Notes: a model not told the origin generated them from the letters alone. DNA of 64,000 nucleotides from Campylobacter sp. CCUG 57310 (GCF_013201975.1 NZ_CP053845.1:1488001-1552000); one strand, 5' to 3'. Shown: positions 40,386 through 49,453, counted from the first letter of the stretch. Program-made: numbers and translations.

Positions 40386-40461
40386 TGGAGCTGGTGAACG
40401 GATTTGAACCGCCGACCTACTGCTTACAAGGCAGTTGCTCTACCAACTGAGCTACACCAGC
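40386..40461 (-). tRNA. tRNA-Thr (anticodon TGT)
   Basis: Acceptor GCTGGTG closed by CACCAGC-type pairing, anticodon stem ACTGC/GCAGT with loop CTTGTAA (anticodon TGT), T-loop TTCAAAT, encoded CCA. First gene of the tRNA-tuf operon, about 20 bp downstream of the promoter -10 box. Confidence 0.95.
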
Positions 40462-40481
40462 ACTTAATTTGTGAAAGCTGA

Positions 40482-40510
40482 ATTATATCTCAAAAAATTT
40501 TTAAAGTCAA
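40482..40510 (-). promoter_or_regulatory. Strong sigma-70 promoter of the tRNA-tuf operon
   Basis: On the minus strand TTGACT (40505-40510), exactly 17 bp, then TATAAT (40482-40487). A near-consensus -35 box is unusual in Campylobacter and fits the need for very high tRNA and EF-Tu expression. Confidence 0.85.
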
Positions 40511-40546
40511 GGATTTTGGAGCCAAATTTCACTTTATCAAGTTATT

Positions 40547-41158
40547 TTAACCACTTTTTCTCATAAGAACAACTAAATTTACCCTATCTTTCACGCCTGT
40601 CTTTTCAAAGATCGCAGAGATATGCGCTTTAACGGTTCGTAAGCTTATGTTTGCCACCTCGGCTATCTCTTGATTATTAAGTCCTTGATAGATAAAATTC
40701 GCCACCTCTTTTTCTTTTGGCGTTAGCTTTTCAAGAGCTACTAAAGATTTTTCGTTTGAGCTATCTTTAGTCATCATCATTATCATGCTTTGGATAAATT
40801 CAGGATACAGCCAGACATTTCCCGCTTCGATACTCTTAATCGCATCATTCAAGTGAATTTCTAGCATGTGGGCGTTACCGTATCCTTTGATTCCATGCGC
40901 TAGAAATTCCTTACCTTCGGTAAAATTTGGCTCTTTTGAGAGCAAAAACACTTTTAGTTCGGGATAAATTTGTAAAATTTCAAGGATAAGATCTCTTACG
41001 CCTGCAAAAAATTCCACACAAAGCACGGCATATTCGCTTGTGTCTATATTTATTAAAAGATCAGACTCCGAAGCAAAGGCTATCACTTCACGCTCTTGCA
41101 GCTTGCTTTTCCACTCTTTTACAAGAGAGTCGCTAGATGCGTATAGTCCGACTTTCAC
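40547..41158 (-). CDS. LuxR-type transcription regulator with pseudo-receiver domain
   Basis: 203 aa. The C-terminal LuxR/FixJ helix-turn-helix (about 143-200) is clear: LTPKEKEVANFIYQG, NNQEIAEVANISLRTVKAHI. The N-terminal domain (1-120) has receiver-like strand and helix spacing, but the phosphoacceptor Asp position holds E49 and the acidic pair after strand 1 is replaced by Ser-Ser. It is therefore probably not phosphorylated. It is the last gene of the Lap-type secretion cluster, 10 bp after the 218-aa gene, and is a candidate regulator of that locus or of its adhesin. Confidence 0.8.
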   Translation of the reverse strand: MKVGLYASSDSLVKEWKSKLQEREVIAFASESDLLINIDTSEYAVLCVEFFAGVRDLILEILQIYPELKVFLLSKEPNFTEGKEFLAHGIKGYGNAHMLEIHLNDAIKSIEAGNVWLYPEFIQSMIMMMTKDSSNEKSLVALEKLTPKEKEVANFIYQGLNNQEIAEVANISLRTVKAHISAIFEKTGVKDRVNLVVLMRKSG

Positions 41159-41168
41159 TGTAACTCTT

Positions 41169-41825
41169 TTAAATTTTTATATCAAATTTATACAAAAGTT
41201 TATCATTAACTATAATATAAATTTCTTTTGCTTTTTTTGGGGCTAAAGACATTTTCGTATAGGCAAACGTCTTTAAAAACTCACTTATAATCTCAGCTTG
41301 CATATGTGTAGATATGGAAATTTCGATAGTATCGTTTGTGATTTTATACTTATACACGCTTTTACTATCAAGAATTTGCAGATCAAGATATATACTTTCA
41401 CTGCTTTCATCATATCCGTTTATAAAAATTTTAACGCTTCTTACGATATCGTCTGAAATTTTTATATCCTCTTCAAATTTATACACACAAGAGTCGCTTT
41501 TACATTCATCAAAAGGCTCTTCTATAATCTCAAATTTAAAATTTTCATCTGTATTTACATGACTCTTTAGGCTTACTTCATTTAAAACTTGATCAAATTT
41601 CTTAACGCAATCGCTAAAGATAAGCTCTTTGATAGATGAGTTAATCACATCTACGCCGTCTCTTTCGTTTATCATATCAGTAACCACAAGAGTATCTACA
41701 AGCAGATGCGATCTAGTAATGATATATTCTTCAAATTTTCCGCTATAAACAGCTTTATTTATATCATCTTTTACTGTTTTGTGAGAACTATCACTCTCTT
41801 CTATCGCAAATGCTCTTGTTTGCAC
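41169..41825 (-). CDS. Uncharacterised 218-aa protein of the Lap-type locus
   Basis: I do not recognise this protein. It has no signal peptide or membrane helix and is rich in Asp, Glu, Ser and Ile. The first 75 residues look helical (DDINKAVYSGKFEEYI); the rest alternates short charged and hydrophobic stretches that suggest beta-strands (EDIKISDDIVRSVKIFING, SIYLDLQILDSKS). Its start overlaps the last base of the HlyD-family adaptor gene, so it is translated with the secretion machinery. A cytoplasmic accessory role, such as a substrate chaperone or partner of the pseudo-receiver regulator, is only a guess. Confidence 0.75.
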   Translation of the reverse strand: MQTRAFAIEESDSSHKTVKDDINKAVYSGKFEEYIITRSHLLVDTLVVTDMINERDGVDVINSSIKELIFSDCVKKFDQVLNEVSLKSHVNTDENFKFEIIEEPFDECKSDSCVYKFEEDIKISDDIVRSVKIFINGYDESSESIYLDLQILDSKSVYKYKITNDTIEISISTHMQAEIISEFLKTFAYTKMSLAPKKAKEIYIIVNDKLLYKFDIKI

Positions 41826-43243
41826 TAGCGCTCCCTTAGAGCGTTTTGTTTAGCTTTTAAAATCGGTTTTAAAAGATAATCAAGAACTGTTTTTTTACCG
41901 GTAATAATATCAGCACTGGCTATCATACCAACTTTTATACGAAGCGGCTTATCTTCGCTGCCTAAGAAATTCTTTTCGGTTTGAATTCTAACTAGATAGT
42001 AGCTTTCGCCACTTTTTTCATTTGTTTCGGTGTCGGCTGAAATTTGAACAACTTCGCCGTTAAGTCCGCCGTAAATAGAAAAATCATAAGCCGTAAGTTT
42101 TACCACCGCTTTAAGCCCCGGACGCAAAAACGCTACGTCCGCGGGTTTAACCTTAACTTCGGCTATAAGAGTATCTTCCATAGGAACGATCTCAGCTATA
42201 TCCATTCCTGGTTTTATAACGCCCGAAACGGTATTTACCATAAGCTTACTTACGATACCGTCAACCGGTGAGCGCACAAGAGTCCTATCGACTCTATCGC
42301 TTAAATTTATCTGGCTTTCATTTAGTCTTGAAATTTCGGCAGATACTTCATTCAGCTCTTTTTTGACATTGTTTTTAAAAGCAAGTCTAGTTTCGGTTAT
42401 CTTGTTTTCAACCTCTTTTATAGTGGATTCTATCCTAGGTACCGAAAGAGTCGCGGCATTTAAATCACCCTTTAAATCATTAACTCTTCGTTGCAACTGC
42501 AAGTATTCAACTTCACTTACAAGCCCTTTTCTAAAAAGCGGTTCAGTGATATTTTTCTCTTTAAGCATTAGATTGTAACTATTTTGCGTTTGAGATATCT
42601 TATTTTTAAGCTCGACAAGTTCATTTCTGCGCTGTTTTATCTGCTCTTCAAAGATGCTTACTTGCTCTCTTAGTCTTGCCTTATTTGTCTCAAAAAGACT
42701 CTTTTCAAACAGAACAAACTGAGCCATATCCTTATCTCTAGTCTCGTTATAGTCAAATTCTTTGTCATTTGCTTCGGCAAAAAGACGCATGTACTTAGCC
42801 TGAAGCTCGTCCATTCTTAGCTTTGACTCGCCATAGCTACTCGAGAAGGTCTTATTATCTATCTTCAGTATCACTTGACCCTTTTTAACCTCATCTCCTG
42901 TTTGGATCAAAATTTCTTCGATTATACCGCCCTCAAGGTTTTGAACGATCTGGTTTTTACCGGAAGGGATGATCTTGCCCGCACCTCTGGTTATCTCATC
43001 TACTTCCGCCCAAGATGCCCAGATGATAAGCCAAGCGATAGTGATAAAAACTGCATATAAAATTCCCCTAGAAGCCGACGGCGCCTTAGCAAGGACAGCT
43101 TCAGACAAGCTTGACATAAAGCGAAGATCGTGAGCGTCATAATTTTTTGACTGAACCGTTTTTTTGATACTATCAACAGAGTCATTTAGATTTGAACCTA
43201 TGTTCTTTTGTTTTTGTATATCGTTTTTTAAATTATTATCCAT
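41825..43243 (-). CDS. Type I secretion adaptor, HlyD family (LapC-like)
   Basis: 472 aa. A cytoplasmic N-terminus of about 60 residues is followed by one membrane helix (about 62-80), a lipoyl/barrel-sandwich half (QNLEGGIIEEILIQTGDEVKKGQ), a long periplasmic coiled-coil hairpin (about 140-320) and the closing beta domain with VRSPVDGIVSKL. The C-terminal segment matches the HlyD family. It bridges the inner-membrane ABC exporter and the TolC-like channel. It lies 11 bp after the exporter gene. Confidence 0.92.
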   Translation of the reverse strand: MDNNLKNDIQKQKNIGSNLNDSVDSIKKTVQSKNYDAHDLRFMSSLSEAVLAKAPSASRGILYAVFITIAWLIIWASWAEVDEITRGAGKIIPSGKNQIVQNLEGGIIEEILIQTGDEVKKGQVILKIDNKTFSSSYGESKLRMDELQAKYMRLFAEANDKEFDYNETRDKDMAQFVLFEKSLFETNKARLREQVSIFEEQIKQRRNELVELKNKISQTQNSYNLMLKEKNITEPLFRKGLVSEVEYLQLQRRVNDLKGDLNAATLSVPRIESTIKEVENKITETRLAFKNNVKKELNEVSAEISRLNESQINLSDRVDRTLVRSPVDGIVSKLMVNTVSGVIKPGMDIAEIVPMEDTLIAEVKVKPADVAFLRPGLKAVVKLTAYDFSIYGGLNGEVVQISADTETNEKSGESYYLVRIQTEKNFLGSEDKPLRIKVGMIASADIITGKKTVLDYLLKPILKAKQNALRER

Positions 43244-43254
43244 CTTCTTGCCGC

Positions 43255-45399
43255 CTATTTACCGCTTAATTTAGCCAAAACTTCATCTTTTGGACCGTCA
43301 AGCAAAATTTTGCCCCCATCAACGACTATAAGCCTATCAACCAGATCAAGCAAGGAGGTCTTATGTGTTATCAACATCACGGTTTTTTCTTTAGTATTGT
43401 ATTTTAAATTGTTTTTAAGTTTATTTTCAACACTACTATCAAGAGAATTTGTAGGCTCGTCAAGCAGTATGATAGGACTATCAAGCAAAAACGCCCTCGC
43501 AACGGCAATAGCCTGACGCTGACCGCCGCTTATACCCTCACCTCTTTCAAATACAGGCATATCAAAGCCGAGCGGATGCGCATCGACATACTCATCTACT
43601 CCGCTTACTTTGGCGGCTTTTATTATCTGCATATCATCGACATGAGGCGCTTTATAAACGATATTTGCCCTAACTGTTCCTTTAAATAACATAACATCTT
43701 GCGGCACGTAGCCGATATTGCGACGAAGGTCGGCAGGATCTATCTGATTTATATCTATGCCGTCTATCAAGACAGAGCCCTCAGTCGGAGAGTAAAGTCC
43801 CAAAATCAGCTTTTCTATAGTTGTTTTTCCTGAGCCGTTTCTGCCTATAAGACCCACTTTTTCGCCTGCATTTATAGTGAAATTTACCCTATCAAGAGAG
43901 GCTTTTGTACTTTCCGGATATGTAAAACTTACGTTTTTAAACTCAATCTTTCCTGCAAAATTTGTTCTTCGTACAAATTTCTTTCCGTCAGGTCTCTCAA
44001 CAGGCATTTCCATTATCTTTTGCAAGCTCTCATAAGCCGTCTTGGTCTGCTCGAAATTTGCTAAAAGCGAAGCGACCTGCCCCATAGGAGCAATCGCTCG
44101 CGAAGAGAGCATAACAGATGCTATAAGCCCACCCATTGTCAAATTCATATCCTGTATCATATATACGCCGCATACCACCACGGCTATAGTATTAAGCTGA
44201 ACAAGAAAAGATGTAACGGTGCTAATTGAGGCTGAAATCAGCTTTGATTTTATGCTTTTATTGGCAATTTCACCCGTAGCTTCCTCCCAGTTCCACTGCG
44301 CATGGCCCGTAGCGCCCATCGTTTTTATCGTTTCAAGACCATTTAGGGTTTCAATCAAAATTCCGTTTTTCTTGGCACTTGCTTCAAAGGTGCTTTTAAT
44401 GCTGGCTTGCAGTGGATCTTTGATAAGCAAAGTATAAATTACGATAATAACGATAAACACCAAAGGCACCAGCACCATGAGTCCACCGATAAAATAAATC
44501 ACAAATAAAAATAAAAGCGCAAAAGGCAGATCCACAAGCACAGTTAGAGTGCTTGAAGTAAAGAAATTTCTAACAGTATCAAATTCCCGCAAGTTGTTTG
44601 CAAAAGAGCCTACCGATTTTGGTTTAACCGACAGCTTGATATCCATAACTCGCTCAAAAAGCAAAGAGCTCATGATGATGTCGCTTTTTTTGCCCGCTAT
44701 ATCAAGAAAATAAGTTCGTATAAATTTCAAAAACAGATCAAGCATATACACAACGCCTACGCCAAGAGCGAGCACCCAAAGCGTCTCAACGGCGTTATTT
44801 GGCACAACCCTATCATATACGTTCATCGTAAACAAAGGACTTGCAAGCACAAATAAATTTATCACTATACTAGCTACTATAACATCTATATAAATTTTCT
44901 TAGAGCGCTTTAAAGTACCCCAAAACCAGTGGCTTGACTGACTATCGATCAGATGGGTTTTATTATCTTCCGGCACAAATTCGCGCTTAAGCAGATAAGC
45001 GTATCCCAAATACTCTTTTTTAAGTTTACTAATCTCAATACTGCTTGAGCCGTTTGGCATCTCGGGAGTTATGATCTTAGCATGCGTTTTGCCTTCAAAA
45101 CTCTCTAAAATGCAAGCCTTTTTACCGCGCAAGATAAGTATACAAGGCAGAACAAGAGGCGAAATTTTCTCCAGATCTTTATTAACTAAAGTCGAAACAA
45201 ATCCTGCACGTTTGGCAGCCCTTGTGAATAATGATTTAGAGCCTTTTAAAGAAAATAGCTCCACGCTATCGTTTTCGCTTACCGGAAGTCCCGTAATAAG
45301 CGCATCGGCGGTATAAGGGTTGTTATGAAGTTTGGTAAATATAACCAGACAGTCTAAGAGTTCGTCATTTTTTGATTTTTCTTGCATATTCTTATCCAA
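43255..45399 (-). CDS. Type I secretion ABC exporter with inactive C39-like domain (LapB-like)
   Basis: 714 aa. The N-terminal about 135 residues are a C39-like domain without the catalytic cysteine motif (starts LLDCLVIFTKLHNNPYTAD). That is the form found in exporters of large RTX or LapA-type proteins, which recognise the substrate but do not cut a leader. A membrane domain of about six helices follows (165-440), then the ATPase with Walker A GRNGSGKT, signature ISGGQRQA and Walker B IILLDEPTNSLD. It overlaps the LapD-like gene by 8 bp. Confidence 0.92.
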   Translation of the reverse strand: MDKNMQEKSKNDELLDCLVIFTKLHNNPYTADALITGLPVSENDSVELFSLKGSKSLFTRAAKRAGFVSTLVNKDLEKISPLVLPCILILRGKKACILESFEGKTHAKIITPEMPNGSSSIEISKLKKEYLGYAYLLKREFVPEDNKTHLIDSQSSHWFWGTLKRSKKIYIDVIVASIVINLFVLASPLFTMNVYDRVVPNNAVETLWVLALGVGVVYMLDLFLKFIRTYFLDIAGKKSDIIMSSLLFERVMDIKLSVKPKSVGSFANNLREFDTVRNFFTSSTLTVLVDLPFALLFLFVIYFIGGLMVLVPLVFIVIIVIYTLLIKDPLQASIKSTFEASAKKNGILIETLNGLETIKTMGATGHAQWNWEEATGEIANKSIKSKLISASISTVTSFLVQLNTIAVVVCGVYMIQDMNLTMGGLIASVMLSSRAIAPMGQVASLLANFEQTKTAYESLQKIMEMPVERPDGKKFVRRTNFAGKIEFKNVSFTYPESTKASLDRVNFTINAGEKVGLIGRNGSGKTTIEKLILGLYSPTEGSVLIDGIDINQIDPADLRRNIGYVPQDVMLFKGTVRANIVYKAPHVDDMQIIKAAKVSGVDEYVDAHPLGFDMPVFERGEGISGGQRQAIAVARAFLLDSPIILLDEPTNSLDSSVENKLKNNLKYNTKEKTVMLITHKTSLLDLVDRLIVVDGGKILLDGPKDEVLAKLSGK

Positions 45400-47323
45400 T
45401 ATTTTGTATATCGTAAATAAACATTCCTTGCATCGAATCTATGCCGATGTTTTTAAGCTTGGCTTTTTGTTCGCCGTTTTCAACCCCGATTGCAATGATC
45501 TTTATCTCTTTGCTTCTCATTATAAAGTCAAAAGATTGCTTTTGCTCGGAGCTACTCTCGCCGAGAAAATCTATCAAATTTCTAGCCGGAATTTTAACAT
45601 AATTCGGACTTATATCCTTAAGTCTTTCAATACTTTTGGCATCAAATCCAAAGTGATCAAGCCCAAGTCCAAAGTCAAATTCGCGAAGTTTTTGATGAAA
45701 CTTAAGTATTATTGACATATCCATATCGTCTTTATTTGGAATTTCTATAAAAATTTTGCATTTAGCGTGCTGTTTTATCCTGCGTAAAATAAGCTCAATC
45801 TCCGCAAAATACTGAGTCGATGAAAGAACATCCTTGCCTAAATTTATAGATATAGCCGAATTTGGCAAGCTGTCTTCTCTAAGCATATTTGCAACTTTGT
45901 TTAACACGTATAAATCAAGTTTAGCGGATAAATTCAGCTCATTAACCATCGGCATAAAATAGCTTGCCATTTGCCATTTGCCGCTATCATCGACAAGCCT
46001 TAAAAATAGCTCGCAATGCTCAAGCTCAGGAGTGCTTGAGATGATCTTTTGTCCTGCAAATTTAAACATATTGTTTTCAAGAGAGCTTGTTATAAGCGAT
46101 CTATACTGATCTTTACCAAGCAAAATTTCGCTATTGCTCTCATAAATTTTGATACTGAAATTCCCGCTTCCTTTAGCTCTTGCAAGAGTTATATCGGATG
46201 TTATCAAGATAGTTTTAAGGTCGCTGCTTGGAGCATAATCTACAACCGAGCCGTTAGCAAAGCAGTCATCTCCCCTGATATTAAATTTGGCAAATTCCTG
46301 TCTTATATCAAGCAAAATTTCCTTGCCAAGCTCTGCGGTTTTAAATGTCGTAAAGCTTGGAGCCACGACGATAAAGTCATTTTCATTAAGTCTAGCGCAA
46401 AGCATATCTTTAGAGTGAGATGATATCGCGTTTGCAACGCCGACTACCAAATTCTGCCATTTTTCAAAGCCTAAATCCTTTTTAAGCTCTCTTAAATCCT
46501 TGCATGAAATCATCATCACAGAGCCGCTTGAATACTCTTCGCTAGATAAAAAATCACCGAATTTGTTCTGAAAATACCTTCTGTTAAACAGTCCCGTCTG
46601 ATCGTCTTTATAGAGCAGGTCTTCATATCTGCTAAGAGTCTTTGCTCCTTGTTCAAATATATCTTTTACTTTGCCGACCATGCTATTCATGGCTAAAACC
46701 ATACGTTTTATATCAATAGTAAACGGAACTTTATCCTGAATAATAAATCTATTTTCAAGGATAGCTTCAGCCTGAGCTTGAACTTTTCTAAGAGGAGTAA
46801 ATATAAATTTAAGTCCAAAATAGCTTAATAAAAGCGCTAAAAGCATCATTGAAAATAGTATATAAAATACGTTTTTAACGATGTTGTATAGTTCGTAATA
46901 CGCGATGCCGGTATTGCTTTGCACATAAAGAGTGCCGAATTTACTCCAACCAAGCATTATCTCGCTACTTTCAATAGGAGCATCAAGCTTTACGTTTTTA
47001 ACAAACCAGCTAGGAACGCCACTTACTACGGTAGGCTGAGAACTTTCTACAAGAGTATTGCCATCCACGTCAACAAGCTTTATCATCGAATAGTATCCGC
47101 TGTCAAATATCGAATTTATCATAACTTCTACGCTTGATATATCCTCCAAATCGCCAACGGATTTTATCGCAAGCCCAAGAGAGTTGGCGGTGTGCCTTGC
47201 ATTTGTGCTAAGCTGAGTTGCGATGTAGTTGTTTATAGTAGTAAAATTTAATATACCCACAGCGATAAATAGCAACAACCCAAACGATATAATCGCCATC
47301 ATAATCTGTTTAAAAAGTGTCAT
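45392..47323 (-). CDS. LapD-like c-di-GMP receptor with degenerate GGDEF and EAL domains
   Basis: 643 aa. Order: TM1 (about 7-27), a periplasmic LapD/MoxY-type domain (28-150) with SIFDSGYYSMIKLVD and W126 in MLGWSKFG, TM2 (about 151-175), HAMP (176-230), GGDEF-like (235-395) and EAL-like (405-643). The GGDEF signature is NENDF (313-317), EAL is replaced by ELF (438-440) and the catalytic Asp pair by LDHFG (555-559), so neither enzyme activity is expected. This matches Pseudomonas LapD, which binds c-di-GMP and holds LapG through a periplasmic Trp (W125 there). It overlaps lapG-like by one base (TAATG). Confidence 0.9.
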   Translation of the reverse strand: MTLFKQIMMAIISFGLLLFIAVGILNFTTINNYIATQLSTNARHTANSLGLAIKSVGDLEDISSVEVMINSIFDSGYYSMIKLVDVDGNTLVESSQPTVVSGVPSWFVKNVKLDAPIESSEIMLGWSKFGTLYVQSNTGIAYYELYNIVKNVFYILFSMMLLALLLSYFGLKFIFTPLRKVQAQAEAILENRFIIQDKVPFTIDIKRMVLAMNSMVGKVKDIFEQGAKTLSRYEDLLYKDDQTGLFNRRYFQNKFGDFLSSEEYSSGSVMMISCKDLRELKKDLGFEKWQNLVVGVANAISSHSKDMLCARLNENDFIVVAPSFTTFKTAELGKEILLDIRQEFAKFNIRGDDCFANGSVVDYAPSSDLKTILITSDITLARAKGSGNFSIKIYESNSEILLGKDQYRSLITSSLENNMFKFAGQKIISSTPELEHCELFLRLVDDSGKWQMASYFMPMVNELNLSAKLDLYVLNKVANMLREDSLPNSAISINLGKDVLSSTQYFAEIELILRRIKQHAKCKIFIEIPNKDDMDMSIILKFHQKLREFDFGLGLDHFGFDAKSIERLKDISPNYVKIPARNLIDFLGESSSEQKQSFDFIMRSKEIKIIAIGVENGEQKAKLKNIGIDSMQGMFIYDIQNIG

Positions 47324-47991
47324 TAACCATCCTCTTTCATTCTATCAATCAAATTTAGCCATTTTGGATTTTGCTTTTTATTTCCGCCGGGAACCGCCTG
47401 TCCCAAGCCCTCTTGCTTAGATAAAAATAGCGAATCACCGTTAAAGCTATAAACAGGGATTAGATCTTTTCTCTGTGTGGCTATTTTAATCTTTGAAACT
47501 ATATTATCTAAAACTAGAGGAATTGATTTGGGACTATCATAATAAGACAAGACCATATGAGCTTGGTTAAACTCAACGGCTTTAACGTAAGTAAAATAAA
47601 GCTTTTGGGTAGGAACTCCGAGTTGTTTTAAAGTAAAATATTTTGCCGTAACGAAATCTTCGCAATCTCCTGCGCCTTTACCTAAAAATTCCATCCTCGT
47701 AGCCCAATAGTCCTTCTGATTCCAAACCTCTTTATCGTCTTTCCATATAAGCTGATTAAAAAAATCATTAACCTTAACCAGCTTCTCTTGCTCGCTAGCG
47801 TCTTTTAGCTCAACCATAAGCTTGTTTAGTCTGATTACTCTTTGTTTTGCATTATCGCCGTAAATTTTAGCGATCTTTTCATAAGTGGCGGCTTTGATGA
47901 ATTCATTTTCAGCCAGAAGTGTAAATAAAAAAAAGGCACTCATTAAGAGTGCCGTATATATAAATTTGTCCGTAATCAGACGGCGAATCAT
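47323..47991 (-). CDS. LapG-like periplasmic cysteine protease
   Basis: 222 aa, of the bacterial transglutaminase-like cysteine protease (BTLCP) family. The N-terminal signal or anchor helix is at about 9-27. The triad is C110 (GAGDCEDFV), H145 (NQAHMVLSY) and D162 (LVLDNI); the acidic residues D109 and E111 flanking the cysteine correspond to calcium-binding positions in characterised LapG. In Pseudomonas the enzyme releases the adhesin LapA from the surface when c-di-GMP is low. It is encoded between the TolC-like and LapD-like genes in one transcript. Confidence 0.92.
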   Translation of the reverse strand: MIRRLITDKFIYTALLMSAFFLFTLLAENEFIKAATYEKIAKIYGDNAKQRVIRLNKLMVELKDASEQEKLVKVNDFFNQLIWKDDKEVWNQKDYWATRMEFLGKGAGDCEDFVTAKYFTLKQLGVPTQKLYFTYVKAVEFNQAHMVLSYYDSPKSIPLVLDNIVSKIKIATQRKDLIPVYSFNGDSLFLSKQEGLGQAVPGGNKKQNPKWLNLIDRMKEDG

Positions 47992-48017
47992 CCTTGACTC
48001 TTGCTTGTGCTTAGATA

Positions 48018-49379
48018 TTATTTATTAAGATCGTCTTGGATAGAGCAAGCGCCTTGGATATATTTTTTAGCAAATCCAGGCTCGAAGCTATCCGTTAGCA
48101 TGCCCATATTATCAAGCAATCTATACTTAGAGTATAAAAGTGCGCTTTTTGTATTTATCATCTCTTCAAGAGCATTGTTGTATTCGCTTTCAGCATCAAG
48201 AAGGTTGATAAGATCGCGTCTTCCTATTCTAAATTCATCTCTATAAGAATCAAGTGTTTGCTTAGCGTAAGCAACGTGTTTTTCTAGGAATTTAATCTTT
48301 TCTTGATTTAAAACATATGTCTGCCAAGAAAATTTTAGACTTTCTGAAAGATCTCTTTTTACGGTTTCGATAGCGTGCATTGATTCAGTAACGGCTAGCT
48401 TGCTCTTTTCTTTTTCTAGCTTGTCGGTATTTTTATTATAAAGGTTATATTTAAGTCTTAAGAGCACGTCATATTTTGTGTCTTTATAATCATCATAGAA
48501 TACGTCATTTTTTTCATATCCAGCAGACGCTTCAAGATCAAGCTTCGGTCTAAACGGAGCATTTTTCTCTCTTACGACAGATTGTGCCATTTTCATATTT
48601 GCATCTTTTAAAAGAACAGTAGGATTACATCTCATAGCCGTTGCATAAACCATCTCTTCTGTGGCAGGAAGAACTTGGTCAAACACAGGAGTAGTAAGCA
48701 TGGCTGCATCCACTCTAGCGCCATATAGCTTCTCAAATGTGGTAAGCGCATCAAGATAGTTATTTTCCTGAGAAACCAAATTCGCTTGAGCTAAAGTCAG
48801 ACGAGAACCCGCTTGTCTCTCTTCCGAGCCGCGAGCAAAGCCTGATTGTGTTCTATCTTTAATTTGACCGTAAATGCCTTGGTGAGTCTTTACATTAGCT
48901 CTTGAGATATCAAGAAGCTCTTTATTTCTAATTACTGCAAGATACGCATCAACAACTTGAAGCATAAGTCTATCTGCTTTTTGAGCTATGCTGTAAGCTG
49001 CCGCGTCAAGTCTGTGGCTTTGAGATTTTATTCTGTTTTTATCGGCACTGCCGTTATATAAATTTTCTACTAAAGTAACGCCTGCCGTTAGTTTTTTACC
49101 GCTTCCTTTTTGAACGGTTATGCCGTTATCTATCTTTTCTCTTTCATATCCGTATGTTCCATACGCATCAAGAGTTGGATAATAAGCGTTATTTGCTATA
49201 TTTAGATCTTTTCCTACCTGCAAATAAGCAAATTCCGTCTCTTTTAAATTTGGGTTATCTTGTAAAACAGTTCTTACGGCATCCAAAAGAGAGACTTTAT
49301 CACCCGATGAAACCGATGTATTTTGATTTGCAAACAGCACGACCGAAGCCACTAAACTCACTAAAGCGATCTTTCTCAT
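48018..49379 (-). CDS. TolC family outer-membrane channel (LapE-like)
   Basis: 453 aa. Signal peptide MRKIALVSLVASVVLFANQ, then two TolC repeats made of long helices with YPTLDAYGTYGYE and RPKLDLEASAGYEKND marking the strands. The C-terminal part with RIGRRDLINLLDAESEYNNA is typical of TolC/AggA-type channels. It is the first gene of the minus-strand Lap-type cluster, 26 bp upstream of the protease gene, and provides the outer-membrane exit for the secreted protein. Confidence 0.92.
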   Translation of the reverse strand: MRKIALVSLVASVVLFANQNTSVSSGDKVSLLDAVRTVLQDNPNLKETEFAYLQVGKDLNIANNAYYPTLDAYGTYGYEREKIDNGITVQKGSGKKLTAGVTLVENLYNGSADKNRIKSQSHRLDAAAYSIAQKADRLMLQVVDAYLAVIRNKELLDISRANVKTHQGIYGQIKDRTQSGFARGSEERQAGSRLTLAQANLVSQENNYLDALTTFEKLYGARVDAAMLTTPVFDQVLPATEEMVYATAMRCNPTVLLKDANMKMAQSVVREKNAPFRPKLDLEASAGYEKNDVFYDDYKDTKYDVLLRLKYNLYNKNTDKLEKEKSKLAVTESMHAIETVKRDLSESLKFSWQTYVLNQEKIKFLEKHVAYAKQTLDSYRDEFRIGRRDLINLLDAESEYNNALEEMINTKSALLYSKYRLLDNMGMLTDSFEPGFAKKYIQGACSIQDDLNK

Positions 49380-49439
49380 AATAAATCCTTAAATTAATTT
49401 TATGCTTATTACTATCTTGTTACAAATTAACATTTTAGC

Positions 49440-49453
49440 TTATATTAATATAA
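49440..49453. promoter_or_regulatory. Palindrome upstream of the Lap-type operon
   Basis: TTATATTAATATAA is a perfect 14-bp palindrome 61 bp before the TolC-like ATG, overlapping AT-rich sequence that could contain the -10 region. It could be an operator, for example for the cluster's own LuxR-type regulator, but AT-rich palindromes arise by chance in this genome. Confidence 0.3.

Noticed and set aside
49154-49381. Plus-strand ORF overlapping the TolC-like gene start
   Set aside because: Opposite strand of a clear signal peptide and channel; composition is that of a shadow frame.
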